In this document: one piece after another, positions 35,419-44,640 of the stretch | Numbering within the stretch: the stretch's first letter is position 1 | How the letters are laid out: each line of letters begins with the position of its first letter | Source: an uncultured Bacteroidales bacterium | GTDB lineage: Bacteria; Bacteroidota; Bacteroidia; Bacteroidales; WCHB1-69 | Length of the DNA: 64,000 nt | Reading direction: 5' to 3' | Assembly (NCBI GenBank): GCA_900316305.1 | Contig: ONCM01000005.1 | Coordinates: 1-64,000 of the forward strand | Notes under the pieces: generated by a model | The model's input: the letters and a program-made list of their open reading frames with translations, nothing else | What the model was told of the DNA's origin: nothing | Database searches by the model: none | Program-made: the position numbers and the translations under genes

Positions 35419-36678
35419 CTACTCTTCTTTAAACGCAAAGATGAACGCTACAGCGACGACCAGCGCATAACCCGCAAACACGAACCATGCGTTCGACCAG
35501 CCCTGCATGATGGCGGTCGGCTCAGCATGATGTCTTAATGGATTGAAAACAAAATGGTTAAGTACCGCTTGAGCACCGAATGTGCCGATAGTGGCACCAA
35601 TGCCGTTGGTCATCAGCATAAACAGCCCTTGTGCCGATGAGCGGATAGAAGCATCCGTCTGCTGATCGACAAACAGCGAGCCGCTGATGTTGAAGAAGTC
35701 GAATGCGACACCATAGACGATGCAGGAGAGGATGAACAACCACACGCCAGGTCCCGGGTTGCCCAAACCGAAGAATGCGAAACGCAACACCCAGGCAAAC
35801 ATGGCGATCAGCATCACCTTCTTAATGCCAAATTTCTTCAAGCAGAAGGGAATCAACAAGATACACAACGTTTCGGAGATTTGAGAAAGGGAAATCAGCA
35901 TATTGGCATGCTTCACCCCAAAGGTGTCTGCATATTCAGGGATATGGCCAAAGCTATGCAAAAACGGGTTGGCGAAACCGTTTGTAATCTGTAACGAAAC
36001 GCCCAAAAGCATAGAGAAGATGAAGAACACCGCCATCTTTCTCTGTTTGAAAAGCGTGAACGCCCGCAGACCGAACATATCCACCACTGATGTAACCTTG
36101 CCGTCGTTGTTGCTATGGCATGCCGGCAACGTGAACGCATAGAGACCCAATGCAAGCCCGATGCCGCCGCTCATCACGAACTGCGACGCCGTGTGCTGGA
36201 AACCCAACAAATCAACACACCACATGGAGATGATGAAACCGATGGTGCCGAACACACGAATCGGCGGGAAATGTTTCACACGATCAAGTCCAGCCTCTTC
36301 CAATGCGTAGTAGGCCACCGAGTTGGAAAGCGCAATAGTGGGCATATAGAACGCCACACCGATGGTATAAAGCGTGAACAGCGGTCCAAACTGCACCGCG
36401 TCACCTGCCCCCAATCCATACAATCCAGCACAGATCATCGCCGCACCGGAAATCAAATGACTGATACCCAACATCTTCTGTGCTTGAATCCATCGGTCAG
36501 CAACAATACCGATGATTGCGGGCATAAAAATGGAGACAATGCCCTGTATCGAATAGAAAATGCCGATTTGACGGCCCAATCCGTGCGTATGCAGATAGGT
36601 GCCCATGCAGGTCAGATATGCCCCCCAGATGGCAAACTGGAGGAAATTCATCAGAATAAGTCTGGCTTTTATGTTCAT
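35419..36678 (-). CDS. MFS nucleoside transporter (NupG/XapB type)
   Basis: 419 residues from ATG 36678; an in-frame ATG at 36705 is possible. About twelve membrane helices. The N-terminal pattern MNFLQFAIWGAYLTCMGTYL and PAIIGIVADRWIQAQ are characteristic of the nucleoside:H+ symporter family. It imports nucleosides across the inner membrane with protons. Last gene of a probable minus-strand operon after the outer-membrane protein and FAH hydrolase genes. A role with the hydrolase is not evident. Confidence 0.88.
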   Translation of the reverse strand: MNIKARLILMNFLQFAIWGAYLTCMGTYLHTHGLGRQIGIFYSIQGIVSIFMPAIIGIVADRWIQAQKMLGISHLISGAAMICAGLYGLGAGDAVQFGPLFTLYTIGVAFYMPTIALSNSVAYYALEEAGLDRVKHFPPIRVFGTIGFIISMWCVDLLGFQHTASQFVMSGGIGLALGLYAFTLPACHSNNDGKVTSVVDMFGLRAFTLFKQRKMAVFFIFSMLLGVSLQITNGFANPFLHSFGHIPEYADTFGVKHANMLISLSQISETLCILLIPFCLKKFGIKKVMLIAMFAWVLRFAFFGLGNPGPGVWLFILSCIVYGVAFDFFNISGSLFVDQQTDASIRSSAQGLFMLMTNGIGATIGTFGAQAVLNHFVFNPLRHHAEPTAIMQGWSNAWFVFAGYALVVAVAFIFAFKEE

Positions 36679-36721
36679 AATGTTCAATTTAGTTTCACGT
36701 TTCAAGTTTCAGGTCAACGGT

Positions 36722-37333
36722 CTATTTCACCTTAAAATCAAATAAGCACTCATCCTCCAGATAGCCCTGAAGGTGGTCATTAATGTGCACCGGCCCCACG
36801 CCTACGGGCGTTCCCGTGAACAGGATGTCGCCCATCTTCAAGGTCATGAAGCGGGAAACGTAGGAAATGAGCGTATCGATGGAGAAGAGCATCTCCTTGG
36901 TGTGGCCGGCCTGCACTTTCTCGCCATTCAGCAGCAAGTGGAAGTGGAGGTCCTGCACGTCCGCAAAACGGGTTTTGGGGACAAACTTGCCGACCACCGC
37001 CGATCCGTCGAAGGCTTTGGCAATCTCCCACGGTTCTCCGTCGGCCATGCACTTGCGCTGGAGGTCGCGGGCGGTGAAATCCACGCCCAATCCAATCTCA
37101 TCATAGTACTTATGGGCAAACTTTTGGTCAATGCACTTTCCCAACCGATTGATTTTCACGATAACCTCGGTTTCATAGTGCACCTCCTCCGAAAAATCCG
37201 GCAGGAAAAACGGACGGTTGCATCGGGTGATGGCAGATTCCGGTTTCAGGAAGAAAACCGGCTGCTTCGGCACCGAATGTTGCAGTTCCGCCGCATGAGC
37301 CGCATAATTACGACCAATACAGATAAACTTCAT
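36722..37333 (-). CDS. fumarylacetoacetate hydrolase (FAH) family protein
   Basis: 203 residues, the short single-domain form of the family (acylpyruvate hydrolase or oxaloacetate decarboxylase type). Opening KFICIGRNYAAHAAEL, metal ligands in HYETEVIVKINR (E54, E56) and the GLGVDFTARDLQ segment with the third acid. The end DILFTGTPVGVGPV is a family hallmark. Acts on small 1,3-diketo acids; the precise substrate cannot be told. Five bases after the outer-membrane protein gene, so in one transcript. Confidence 0.92.
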   Translation of the reverse strand: MKFICIGRNYAAHAAELQHSVPKQPVFFLKPESAITRCNRPFFLPDFSEEVHYETEVIVKINRLGKCIDQKFAHKYYDEIGLGVDFTARDLQRKCMADGEPWEIAKAFDGSAVVGKFVPKTRFADVQDLHFHLLLNGEKVQAGHTKEMLFSIDTLISYVSRFMTLKMGDILFTGTPVGVGPVHINDHLQGYLEDECLFDFKVK

Positions 37334-37338
37334 AATGA

Positions 37339-38118
37339 TTAGAAGAAGTTGATATTGAGAGCTATTTCCACACAGCCTAAATTGGCGCGCTGGTCCAGCT
37401 TGCTCAAACTGTTCTGAGCCTTGCCTTTGCCTTTGAAATAGTTAGTGAACGACTGCACATAGTTGACCATAACACCCGCACGCATGGTAGGGGTCACCGA
37501 ATATTCGAACCCGACACCCAAAATGAATGCCTCCTTAAACAGGGCCGTTTCGTCAGAAACTTGTTTTTCACGAGACCAAAGCTCGGTACCAAAGGTATAA
37601 CTGTCCGTATTCGTTGAATATAAGTTAAAACTGTGCATCAGACCCGCATTTCCGCAAACATAGAAGTTGTTGATCGAATTGGTCTTCATCGTAATCATCG
37701 TCGGAATGGTGAGATAGATGGAACGGTAGGTGCGCTGTGTGAGAATACCGGCGGCGTGGGTTGGCGACTCAAAATCAATCGGAATATTGATATTGTCTAA
37801 AAACTGCATTTTACCACCAGCATGTTCTCCAAAAATACCCGTAGAAAAGTAGAAATTCTTCTTTTCTGTCAGATTGACATTGAGATTAACACCATAGCGC
37901 ATGCCCATGATGACCCCATTGTTTTCGTAGCCTTCCGTATGCGGATACATCCACGAAATAGTCGGAGCAAATGTCACCCCGAAATTGAGGCGGGAACCAA
38001 ATCCGGGATCTTTGTTGTAAGTAGAAGACATTTTTCCGTAAGAAGAAACAGGATCTTGCGCATACATGACGGTTATACCTGCCACAATCATCAACACGGT
38101 TAACAAAATCTTTTTCAT
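37339..38118 (-). CDS. outer-membrane beta-barrel protein (PorT-like)
   Basis: 259 residues from ATG 38118, giving a clear signal peptide (MKKILLTVLMIVAGITVMYAQ). Alternating aromatic strands follow: FGVTFAPTISWMYPHTEGYEN, KNFYFSTGIFGEHAGG, AFILGVGFEYSVTPTMRAGVMV, with a terminal ALNINFF. The final phenylalanine fits an outer-membrane barrel. Similar in type to PorT/OmpW-like small barrels of Bacteroidota; specific role unknown. Own promoter at 38170-38163, followed by FAH and MFS genes. Confidence 0.78.
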   Translation of the reverse strand: MKKILLTVLMIVAGITVMYAQDPVSSYGKMSSTYNKDPGFGSRLNFGVTFAPTISWMYPHTEGYENNGVIMGMRYGVNLNVNLTEKKNFYFSTGIFGEHAGGKMQFLDNINIPIDFESPTHAAGILTQRTYRSIYLTIPTMITMKTNSINNFYVCGNAGLMHSFNLYSTNTDSYTFGTELWSREKQVSDETALFKEAFILGVGFEYSVTPTMRAGVMVNYVQSFTNYFKGKGKAQNSLSKLDQRANLGCVEIALNINFF

Positions 38119-38162
38119 AATATGTTCTTTTATAATATTCCAAACAACGTTAAAATCGTCGG

Positions 38163-38170
38163 CAAAAATA
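38163..38170 (-). promoter_or_regulatory. -7 box of the OMP-FAH-MFS operon
   Basis: TATTTTTG on the minus strand, 44 bases before the ATG at 38118. A short T-rich stretch separates it from the rluD-type stop. Confidence 0.6.
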
Positions 38171-38210
38171 CAATTTTTCTTTGCCCTGTCAGGGCTGCTT
38201 AAAGACAACA

Positions 38211-39254
38211 CTAATTATTTTTGTAGCCTCTCCATTTTTCGATTACGGCCGCGAAGTCTTCAGGCAATTCCGACTCAAACAAGATATTCTTGCCCGTAAT
38301 GGGATGTTTGAAACCCAGCGACTTGGCGTGCAAAGCTTGACGTGGCATAAGGTTGAAACAGTTACGGATGAACTGCTGGTATTTGGTAAAGGTGGTGCCT
38401 TTGAGAATGCGATTGCCGCCGTATGCCTCATCGTTGAAGAGCGGGTGCCCGATATGCTGCATGTGGACACGAATCTGGTGCGTGCGGCCGGTTTCCAACT
38501 GACACTCTACCAGCGTCACATACCCAAAACGCTCCACTACTTTCCAATGCGTGACTGCGTGCTTGCCTTGGTCGCTGCCTTCAGGGAAGACGGTCATCAC
38601 CATGCGATCCTTGGGGTTGCGCCCCACATTGCCCACAATCGTACCGGAATCCTCCTCCATGTCGCCCCAGACCAAGGCCCAGTACTTGCGTTCCAAATCG
38701 TGATCGAAGAAAGTCTTGGCCAAGCGCATCTGCGCCAGCTCGTTCTTGGTCACTGCGAGCAGTCCGGAGGTGTTCTTGTCGATACGATGCACCAACAACG
38801 GCTTCATCGGGGAGCCGTCCTCCAATTTCTGATCCTGCAGATAGTAGTACAGCGCATTGACCAGCGTGCCGGTATAGTTTCCGTAAGCCGGATGCACCAC
38901 CATGCCCGCCTCCTTGTTGACAATCAGCAAGTCATTATCCTCATAAACGATGTTCAGCGGGATATTTTCGGGCAAAATCTCCGTGTCGTTGGGCGGATTC
39001 GGCATCAAAACCGAGATGGTGTCGCCAGGACGCACCTTGTAGTTCTGCTTCACGGGTTTGCCGTTCACCAGAATACAATCCGCCTTCGCCGCCTGCTGCA
39101 CTTTGTTGCGCGACGTGTTGGCTATCAGGTTGAAAAGGTATTTGTCGATGCGGAGCATCTCCGTCCCCGCCGTCACCTCAAACCGAAAATGTTCGTATAA
39201 TTCGTCGTTGGCCGTTGGCTGTTGGCTATTGGCTGTTGGCATTTGGTCCGTCAT
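38211..39254 (-). CDS. RluA-family large-subunit rRNA pseudouridine synthase (RluD type)
   Basis: 347 residues. An S4 RNA-binding domain spans about 34-85 (LRIDKYLFNLIANTSRNKV, ILVNGKPVK). The catalytic domain holds HRIDKNTSGLLAV with catalytic D159 and the family ends RTHQIRVHMQHIGHPLFND and MPRQALHAKSLGF. Makes pseudouridines in 23S rRNA. Odd point: residues about 5-16 (MPTANSQQPTAN) are encoded by a heptamer-type repeat (39207-39246), and no later in-frame start fits the domain, so the repeat is probably translated. Three bases after the CAP-like gene, likely in its operon. Confidence 0.92.
   Translation of the reverse strand: MTDQMPTANSQQPTANDELYEHFRFEVTAGTEMLRIDKYLFNLIANTSRNKVQQAAKADCILVNGKPVKQNYKVRPGDTISVLMPNPPNDTEILPENIPLNIVYEDNDLLIVNKEAGMVVHPAYGNYTGTLVNALYYYLQDQKLEDGSPMKPLLVHRIDKNTSGLLAVTKNELAQMRLAKTFFDHDLERKYWALVWGDMEEDSGTIVGNVGRNPKDRMVMTVFPEGSDQGKHAVTHWKVVERFGYVTLVECQLETGRTHQIRVHMQHIGHPLFNDEAYGGNRILKGTTFTKYQQFIRNCFNLMPRQALHAKSLGFKHPITGKNILFESELPEDFAAVIEKWRGYKNN
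39207..39246. repeat. TTGGCTA/TTGGCTG heptamer-type repeat inside coding sequence
   Basis: Iterations GTTGGCC, GTTGGCT, GTTGGCTATTGGCT and GTTGGCATTTGG, the same family as 26395-26470. On the minus strand they encode the PTANSQQPTAN stretch at the N-terminus of the RluD-type protein. Confidence 0.8.
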
Positions 39255-39257
39255 AAG

Positions 39258-41729
39258 TTACCTATTGCATGCTTTGCAGATAATTTTCTTCGCGGCTTCG
39301 TTCTCCAAGATACAGGACGGCAATTTATCGACAAGACCGCACAAACGAGGGGCGTTCTTATCGGCTCCTAACTGCACTGCTTTGGTGAAAAGTCCGCTCA
39401 AGTAGGTCTCCTCACGGTGCGCCGCCAAGGAGATATAGGAGAAAATGAAGTCCTCGGAAATCGTCGGGTCATCGAGGAACGGGGTCATCAGAGAGAGGGA
39501 ATAGGTGTATTCGTTACGTTTGTTGAAGTAGGAAGCCAACTTGAAGGCGTTCTTCCAGCTATCCATTTTCTCATTGCGTATCTCCTTGATTTTGAGATAT
39601 GTGTTGGTAAGCAATGCGGTGGTTTCCGTATTGGCCGGCATCGTATCCAAGTAGTTAATCACCTTGAACTGGTATTCGAGGTTCATGCTGTTCACGCGAT
39701 CCTTGGGGACAGCAGGAATGCTGTAGAGCCGGTCAATGGAGGCCTGCGTCTTGGCGATGTCGGGGATGCTGTTGATCTTGGCAGCCATCACGTCGCACAA
39801 GGTGGTGTTGAACAGCAGCAACTGGTTGGCTGTGTTCAGATTGTAAATCTTCGTCATCTGCTCGACCATGACCGGGGTGAGCTTGGAACTCTTGTAATAC
39901 TGCGCATATAACTTGTTGTTCAACAGCGTCTGATACTCTTTCTTGAACGGAATATTCATCTTCTCCAAAGAAGAAGAGGAGAATTTGCCGTTTTCGACTT
40001 GTTTCAGGATGTAATTTTCAACAGACATGGCGAAACCAATCTGTTTCGGATCTTTGACAGCGTTGTTGAATTTCCAAAGGGCGAAAGTCTCTTCCGCGGT
40101 TGGGGAGTCTGCATAGTAGGTCACCATCTGACGGAGTTCCATCGTGCGCAACGGTGCCAGATAGGCGGAATCCAACTCCTTGGCAGCATAGCGGTTATAC
40201 AGGCGCAACTCCTTGGCAGCCTCTTCCAACGTCTTGAAACTCAAATCGTAATATTCAGGATGTTGGGTAATCTTCTCTTTGAATTCGTCCCAGCAATAGT
40301 CATAAACCAACTGGATTTCCATGCCGGGAAAATAGCGTTGCAGGTCTTTCTTGATGGCATTGGCACGCTTCTCCTGGATGGTCTTGTAAGACGGATCCTG
40401 ATAGTAGTCGGGAGAGATGTGGGAGATGAGCTCCACGCTGGTGACTTTATACGGCGGCAGATCAGGGTCTTTCACGTCAAGGTTGAAGTTGGCGGCTGTG
40501 TAGTCGGTTTTCTTGGCATCATAGACAAACGCTGTGCTGACCTTGCCGTCTTCTGGGGAAATCGTCCATTCGCCGGTACTCTTAACCCCGTTCATGTCTT
40601 TCACAAAGTTGATTTTTTCGGTATAATCCGCCCCTTTGCTCTCAATGCTCTTGCCAATCACGGTGCGACAGACGCGGTTGCCCTCTTTCAGCACCAAGAC
40701 ATACAGTTCCAGATTCTTGTTACCATCCACCTCGGCCGGCAGATCGCCGATTTTGGCAATGAGCTTACCCGATTTGAGGTTGGCGTTCTCGTTGAGGGTC
40801 ATCAGCTTCTCAAACGTGATCGGCTTGGTCACCACCCCACGGTGATAGAGGTCATAATCTACTTGATGGTTGTCGCATTCATACTGTCCCTCTTGGATAA
40901 TATCGATAGCGATGGCGTCGCCCTCCTTACCGATAAGACGTTTCAACTCCTTGTAATTGTCACAGTTAAGGTAGATTTCACCATTTTTGTTGACGGTGAC
41001 ATACTCGGACAGCGCCTCCAGACCCGGTTCCGTCGCGCACTTCTTGCACACCTTCTCGTCGTAGCCTTTCAAACCGGCCTGTCCCTTCGTGTAAGGAAGA
41101 TCTTTAGCCCCGAAATCGGCTTTATAGCGGTTGAACGTACGGTCGTTGCCCAGCACGAGGGAGATATACATGCTTTTCATCGCCACGTCAGTATTGTAGC
41201 CGAAACCCATGTAAGTGTATTGCTCGTTGAGCATCACGTCGGCCGTTTTCACGTTCTTGAGGATGGACTGCACGAGTGCGAGACAAAGGTCATAGTACGT
41301 ATATTCCGTCTCGCCCATATAAGCTTTCGCCTTGGCCACCAACTCGTCACCGTTGCCCGCCATCCCATATTTGCGCAAGCGGAAATAGGTGGTCTTGTAT
41401 GGGGCGTTGTTCTCCAAGGTCTTCTCATCCTTAGAAGCCTGATAATCAGCTTGGAACTGTGCTGTTGAATCCAAAGCGACATCATGCTTGAATTTCGGGA
41501 GATAGCGGTATTCGGCACGCGCGAGATCCACCATGTCCGTGAAACACTGGTACAGGGTTTTCTCGTCGTAATTGTTCGGCGCAAAATTCCGCGCATATTT
41601 GGCATTTTCTTTCAATGCGGAGGGATCAAACCCGCTGTATTGATTTTCAGTTTGAGCGTAAGATAAAACACTGAAAAACAACACCATAGAAAAAATCGAG
41701 AGTGTAGATTTTATATTCATAGATGACAA
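39258..41729 (-). CDS. large secreted protein with CAP-like N-terminal domain
   Basis: 823 residues (ATG 41720 also possible). Signal peptide ends near YAQ (LFFSVLSYAQ). Residues about 40-220 look like a divergent CAP/SCP domain: DMVDLARAEYRYLPKFKHDVALDSTAQFQADYQA and EQYTYMGFGYNTDVAMKSMYISLVLG. A region with DYTAANFNLDVKDPDLPPYKV follows, then an alpha-helical repeat region to the C-terminus (CILENEAAKKIICKACNR). No sorting domain recognised. Function unknown; conserved in type among Bacteroidota. Promoter TACATTTG at 41762-41755; the RluD-type gene follows after three bases. Confidence 0.72.
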   Translation of the reverse strand: MSSMNIKSTLSIFSMVLFFSVLSYAQTENQYSGFDPSALKENAKYARNFAPNNYDEKTLYQCFTDMVDLARAEYRYLPKFKHDVALDSTAQFQADYQASKDEKTLENNAPYKTTYFRLRKYGMAGNGDELVAKAKAYMGETEYTYYDLCLALVQSILKNVKTADVMLNEQYTYMGFGYNTDVAMKSMYISLVLGNDRTFNRYKADFGAKDLPYTKGQAGLKGYDEKVCKKCATEPGLEALSEYVTVNKNGEIYLNCDNYKELKRLIGKEGDAIAIDIIQEGQYECDNHQVDYDLYHRGVVTKPITFEKLMTLNENANLKSGKLIAKIGDLPAEVDGNKNLELYVLVLKEGNRVCRTVIGKSIESKGADYTEKINFVKDMNGVKSTGEWTISPEDGKVSTAFVYDAKKTDYTAANFNLDVKDPDLPPYKVTSVELISHISPDYYQDPSYKTIQEKRANAIKKDLQRYFPGMEIQLVYDYCWDEFKEKITQHPEYYDLSFKTLEEAAKELRLYNRYAAKELDSAYLAPLRTMELRQMVTYYADSPTAEETFALWKFNNAVKDPKQIGFAMSVENYILKQVENGKFSSSSLEKMNIPFKKEYQTLLNNKLYAQYYKSSKLTPVMVEQMTKIYNLNTANQLLLFNTTLCDVMAAKINSIPDIAKTQASIDRLYSIPAVPKDRVNSMNLEYQFKVINYLDTMPANTETTALLTNTYLKIKEIRNEKMDSWKNAFKLASYFNKRNEYTYSLSLMTPFLDDPTISEDFIFSYISLAAHREETYLSGLFTKAVQLGADKNAPRLCGLVDKLPSCILENEAAKKIICKACNR

Positions 41730-41754
41730 TTTTATTAATTCGAATTTGATTTAG

Positions 41755-41762
41755 CAAATGTA
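41755..41762 (-). promoter_or_regulatory. -7 box of the CAP-like gene
   Basis: TACATTTG on the minus strand, 25 bases before the ATG at 41729. Confidence 0.55.
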
Positions 41763-41853
41763 CAATATTTTTAAAAGCAACAAGCTCGGTTAATTATTTT
41801 TAATATTAATCATGTAACTGCACACCGCGTAACCGCGCAACCCAAAAAAAATG

Positions 41854-41861
41854 TATTTTTG
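41854..41861 (+). promoter_or_regulatory. -7 box of typA
   Basis: TATTTTTG, 25 bases before the typA ATG at 41887. It rules out an in-frame ATG at 41851 that lies before it. Confidence 0.65.
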
Positions 41862-41886
41862 CAAGTTTTTTCAAAAAATCTATAAA

Positions 41887-43701
41887 ATGCAGAATATCAG
41901 GAATATCGCCATCATCGCACACGTTGACCACGGCAAAACTACCCTCGTGGACAGAATTTTATACCAATCCCATCTCTTCCGCGAGAACCAACAAGTACAG
42001 GATTTAGTGCTGGATAACAACGATTTGGAGCGTGAGCGCGGTATCACTATTTTGTCCAAGAATGTTTCAGTAAGATATAAAGGTGTCAAAATCAACGTGA
42101 TAGACACTCCAGGCCACAGTGACTTTGGCGGCGAAGTGGAGCGTGTGCTCAACATGGCCGACGGCGTGCTCCTCGTGGTCGATGCCTTCGAAGGACCCAT
42201 GCCGCAGACCCGCTTCGTGACCCAGAAGGCCATCGAACTCGGCCTCAAACCCATCGTGGTCATCAACAAGGTCGATAAGCCCAACTGCCATCCCGACCTC
42301 GCGCAAGAGGCCGTCTTCGAACTCATGTTCAACCTCGGCGCAAGCGACGAACAACTGGATTTCCCGACGGTTTACGGCTCTGCCAAGAACGGCTGGATGG
42401 GTCCCGACTGGAACAACCCCACGACCGACATTTCCTACCTCCTCGACACCATCATCGAGCATATCCCCGCCCCGAAAGTGGAGCCCGGCAACCTGCAGAT
42501 GATGATCTCCTCCCTCGACTACTCCTCCTACGTGGGACGTATCGCCGTGGGTCGTGTGAAACGCGGCACCATCCAATGGGGACAGAATGTCTCGCTGGTG
42601 AAACGCGACGGTTCCGTGCAAACTTCCAAAATCAAGGAACTCTATGTGTTTGAGGGACTTGGCAAAGAAAAATACAAAGAGCCTGTACAGGCTGGCGAAA
42701 TTTGCGCCCTGCTCGGCCTCGACGACTTCGAAATTGGTGACACCGTGGCGGATTTCGAGAATCCTGAACAGCTGCCGCCCATCAAGGTGGATGAGCCGAC
42801 CATGAGTATGCTCTTCACCATCAACAACTCCCCGTTCTTCGGAAAAGAGGGCAAATACGTCACTTCCAGACACTTGCGCGACCGTCTTTTCGCCGAATTG
42901 GAGAAAAATCTGGCCATGCGCATCGAGGAGACCGACTCTCCCGACCGTCTGAACGTCTTCGGACGCGGCATCCTGCACCTCTCCATCCTCATTGAGACGA
43001 TGCGCCGTGAGGGTTACGAGCTGCAAGTAGGTCAGCCTCAGGTGATTATCAAAGAGATTGACGGTCAGAAATGCGAGCCTGTGGAGCAACTCACCGTGCT
43101 GGTGCCCGAGGAGATGTCGAGCCGAGTCATCGACTATGTCTCCAGAAGAAAGGGCGAGCTCATGTCGATGGACACCGTCAACGACCGTGTGCACCTCAAC
43201 TTCACGATTCCGTCCCGCGGTCTGATCGGGTTGACCAACCAGCTGCTGACAGCTACGGAGGGCGAAGCCATCATCTCGCACCGTTTCATCGAATTCCAAC
43301 CCTGGAAGGGCGAAATCGCGGGCCGTCACGCCGGTTCTCTCATCGCTATGGAAACGGGTCAAGCATACGCCTACTCGTTGAACAAACTGCAAGACCGCGG
43401 CCGCTTCTTCATCGAACCCAACGACCAGGTCTATGCCGGACAAATCATCGGCGAGCACATCCGTCAGGGAGATTTGGTGATTAACGTCTGCAAGTCCAAG
43501 AAGCTGTCCAACATGCGTGCCGCCGGTTCTGACGAGAAGCTGGTGCTCGCGCCCGCCATCAAGTATTCGCTGGAGCAGTACATGGAGTTCATCGCCAAGG
43601 ACGAATATCTGGAAATCACTCCGCAGAGTCTGCGTGTGCGCAAGATCATCCTCGACGAGACCGAGCGCAAGCGCGCCGAAAAACGGACATCCGACAACTA
43701 A
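41887..43701 (+). CDS. typA: ribosome-associated GTPase TypA/BipA
   Basis: 604 residues, a translational GTPase of EF-G type that helps large-subunit assembly under stress. G1 is AHVDHGKTT at 11-19, G2 is in [13 protein letters not shown]3 is [12 protein letters not shown] and G4 is NKVDKPN. Beta-barrel and EF-G III/V-like domains follow, ending with the typical [20 protein letters not shown]. Followed after 24 bases by the methyltransferase gene, perhaps on the same transcript. Confidence 0.97.
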   Translation: MQNIRNIAIIAHVDHGKTTLVDRILYQSHLFRENQQVQDLVLDNNDLERERGITILSKNVSVRYKGVKINVIDTPGHSDFGGEVERVLNMADGVLLVVDAFEGPMPQTRFVTQKAIELGLKPIVVINKVDKPNCHPDLAQEAVFELMFNLGASDEQLDFPTVYGSAKNGWMGPDWNNPTTDISYLLDTIIEHIPAPKVEPGNLQMMISSLDYSSYVGRIAVGRVKRGTIQWGQNVSLVKRDGSVQTSKIKELYVFEGLGKEKYKEPVQAGEICALLGLDDFEIGDTVADFENPEQLPPIKVDEPTMSMLFTINNSPFFGKEGKYVTSRHLRDRLFAELEKNLAMRIEETDSPDRLNVFGRGILHLSILIETMRREGYELQVGQPQVIIKEIDGQKCEPVEQLTVLVPEEMSSRVIDYVSRRKGELMSMDTVNDRVHLNFTIPSRGLIGLTNQLLTATEGEAIISHRFIEFQPWKGEIAGRHAGSLIAMETGQAYAYSLNKLQDRGRFFIEPNDQVYAGQIIGEHIRQGDLVINVCKSKKLSNMRAAGSDEKLVLAPAIKYSLEQYMEFIAKDEYLEITPQSLRVRKIILDETERKRAEKRTSDN

Positions 43702-43725
43702 TATTATTGTATTATCCCATCAATC

Positions 43726-44550
43726 ATGCAGAAAGAGGTCTTTTTCGAGCACCTTTGCGAGGAATTGCGCCAGAACCGGGGGCTATATCCTTACTACAAG
43801 CTGACGGACGGGTCGCCTTCGCGCCAGCAGTTCCGCAAGTCCTACTTCATTCAGCGGCTAGACTATCTCGACCGCCACGTTGACCTCGAAAAGCATCCGA
43901 AAATCTGGGACTGCGGCTGCGGTTACGGCACCACGGGCTTCTATTTCGCCATGAAGGGACAGCCCGTCTTCGGCACCACGTTGGAGTACTATCCCGAACA
44001 GTGGGAAGCCCGCCGCCAGTACTGGAGTCAGTTCGGCGACTCCTCCCTCTGCACCTTCCAATACGCCAACCTTTTCGACCAGGAGTTGGAGGAGAACAGC
44101 TTCGACTACATCATCCTGCAAGACACGCTCCACCATATTGAACCCCTCGACGAAGCGTTGAAAATCTTCCACAAGGTGCTGAAACCGGACGGAAAACTGA
44201 TTCTCATTGAAGAAAACGGCGGCTGTTGGGTGAAAAGCGCAATGCTTTTTGTCCAGCGCGGCAACAAACGGGTCATCTCCATGTACGACGAGACCCTCCA
44301 AAAAGAGGTCCTGATGGGCAACGAGAACATCCGTCCCGAAAAACTTTGGCGTAAGCACTTCGAAAAAGCAGACTTCGTGATGGACGAAAACAGCCTCCAA
44401 TACATCCGTTTCCTGCCTTCCTATCGTTTCAACGAAGATAATCTGCAAAAAAACATCGAAAAAGAGCAGCGCATTTGGAAAAAAAATGCATTTTTGCGCC
44501 GCCATGCCTTCTGGGGAATTAATATGGTGTTTAGTAAGAGGATGAGATAA
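43726..44550 (+). CDS. SAM-dependent methyltransferase (class I)
   Basis: 274 residues. Motif I is WDCGCGYGTTGF at 61-72, the acidic loop is TTLEYYPEQ, and motif IV/post-IV is SFDYIILQDTLHHIEPLDEALKIFHKVLKPDGKLIL (split here as a family pattern near 124-160). The substrate is not recognisable; the form resembles ubiquinone/sugar-O-methyltransferase type. Located between typA and the double-hairpin repeat. Confidence 0.85.
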   Translation: MQKEVFFEHLCEELRQNRGLYPYYKLTDGSPSRQQFRKSYFIQRLDYLDRHVDLEKHPKIWDCGCGYGTTGFYFAMKGQPVFGTTLEYYPEQWEARRQYWSQFGDSSLCTFQYANLFDQELEENSFDYIILQDTLHHIEPLDEALKIFHKVLKPDGKLILIEENGGCWVKSAMLFVQRGNKRVISMYDETLQKEVLMGNENIRPEKLWRKHFEKADFVMDENSLQYIRFLPSYRFNEDNLQKNIEKEQRIWKKNAFLRRHAFWGINMVFSKRMR

Positions 44551-44557
44551 TTCCAAG

Positions 44558-44613
44558 AGGGCTGAAGGCCCGACACGTGTTAACCTAGGGTGAAGCGAAG
44601 CGGAGCCCTAGGG
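44558..44613 (+). repeat. 55-bp double-hairpin repeat, copy 2
   Basis: Short hairpin GGGCTGAAGGCCC, then CGACACGTGT, then long hairpin CCTAGGGT...GCCCTAGGGT with core GAAGCGAAGCGG. About four substitutions from 22048-22102; the preceding TTCCAA is also shared. Lies between the methyltransferase and sppA genes. Confidence 0.85.
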
Positions 44614-44640
44614 TATATGAATGACAAAAAATTCATCATT

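Noticed and set aside
42067-43458. Long open frame on the minus strand inside typA (463 codons)
   Set aside because: It lies fully antisense to a clearly conserved GTPase, has no recognisable domain, and arises from the codon use of the real gene. The same holds for long antisense frames in alaS (30898-32598) and in the CAP-like gene (39999-41468).
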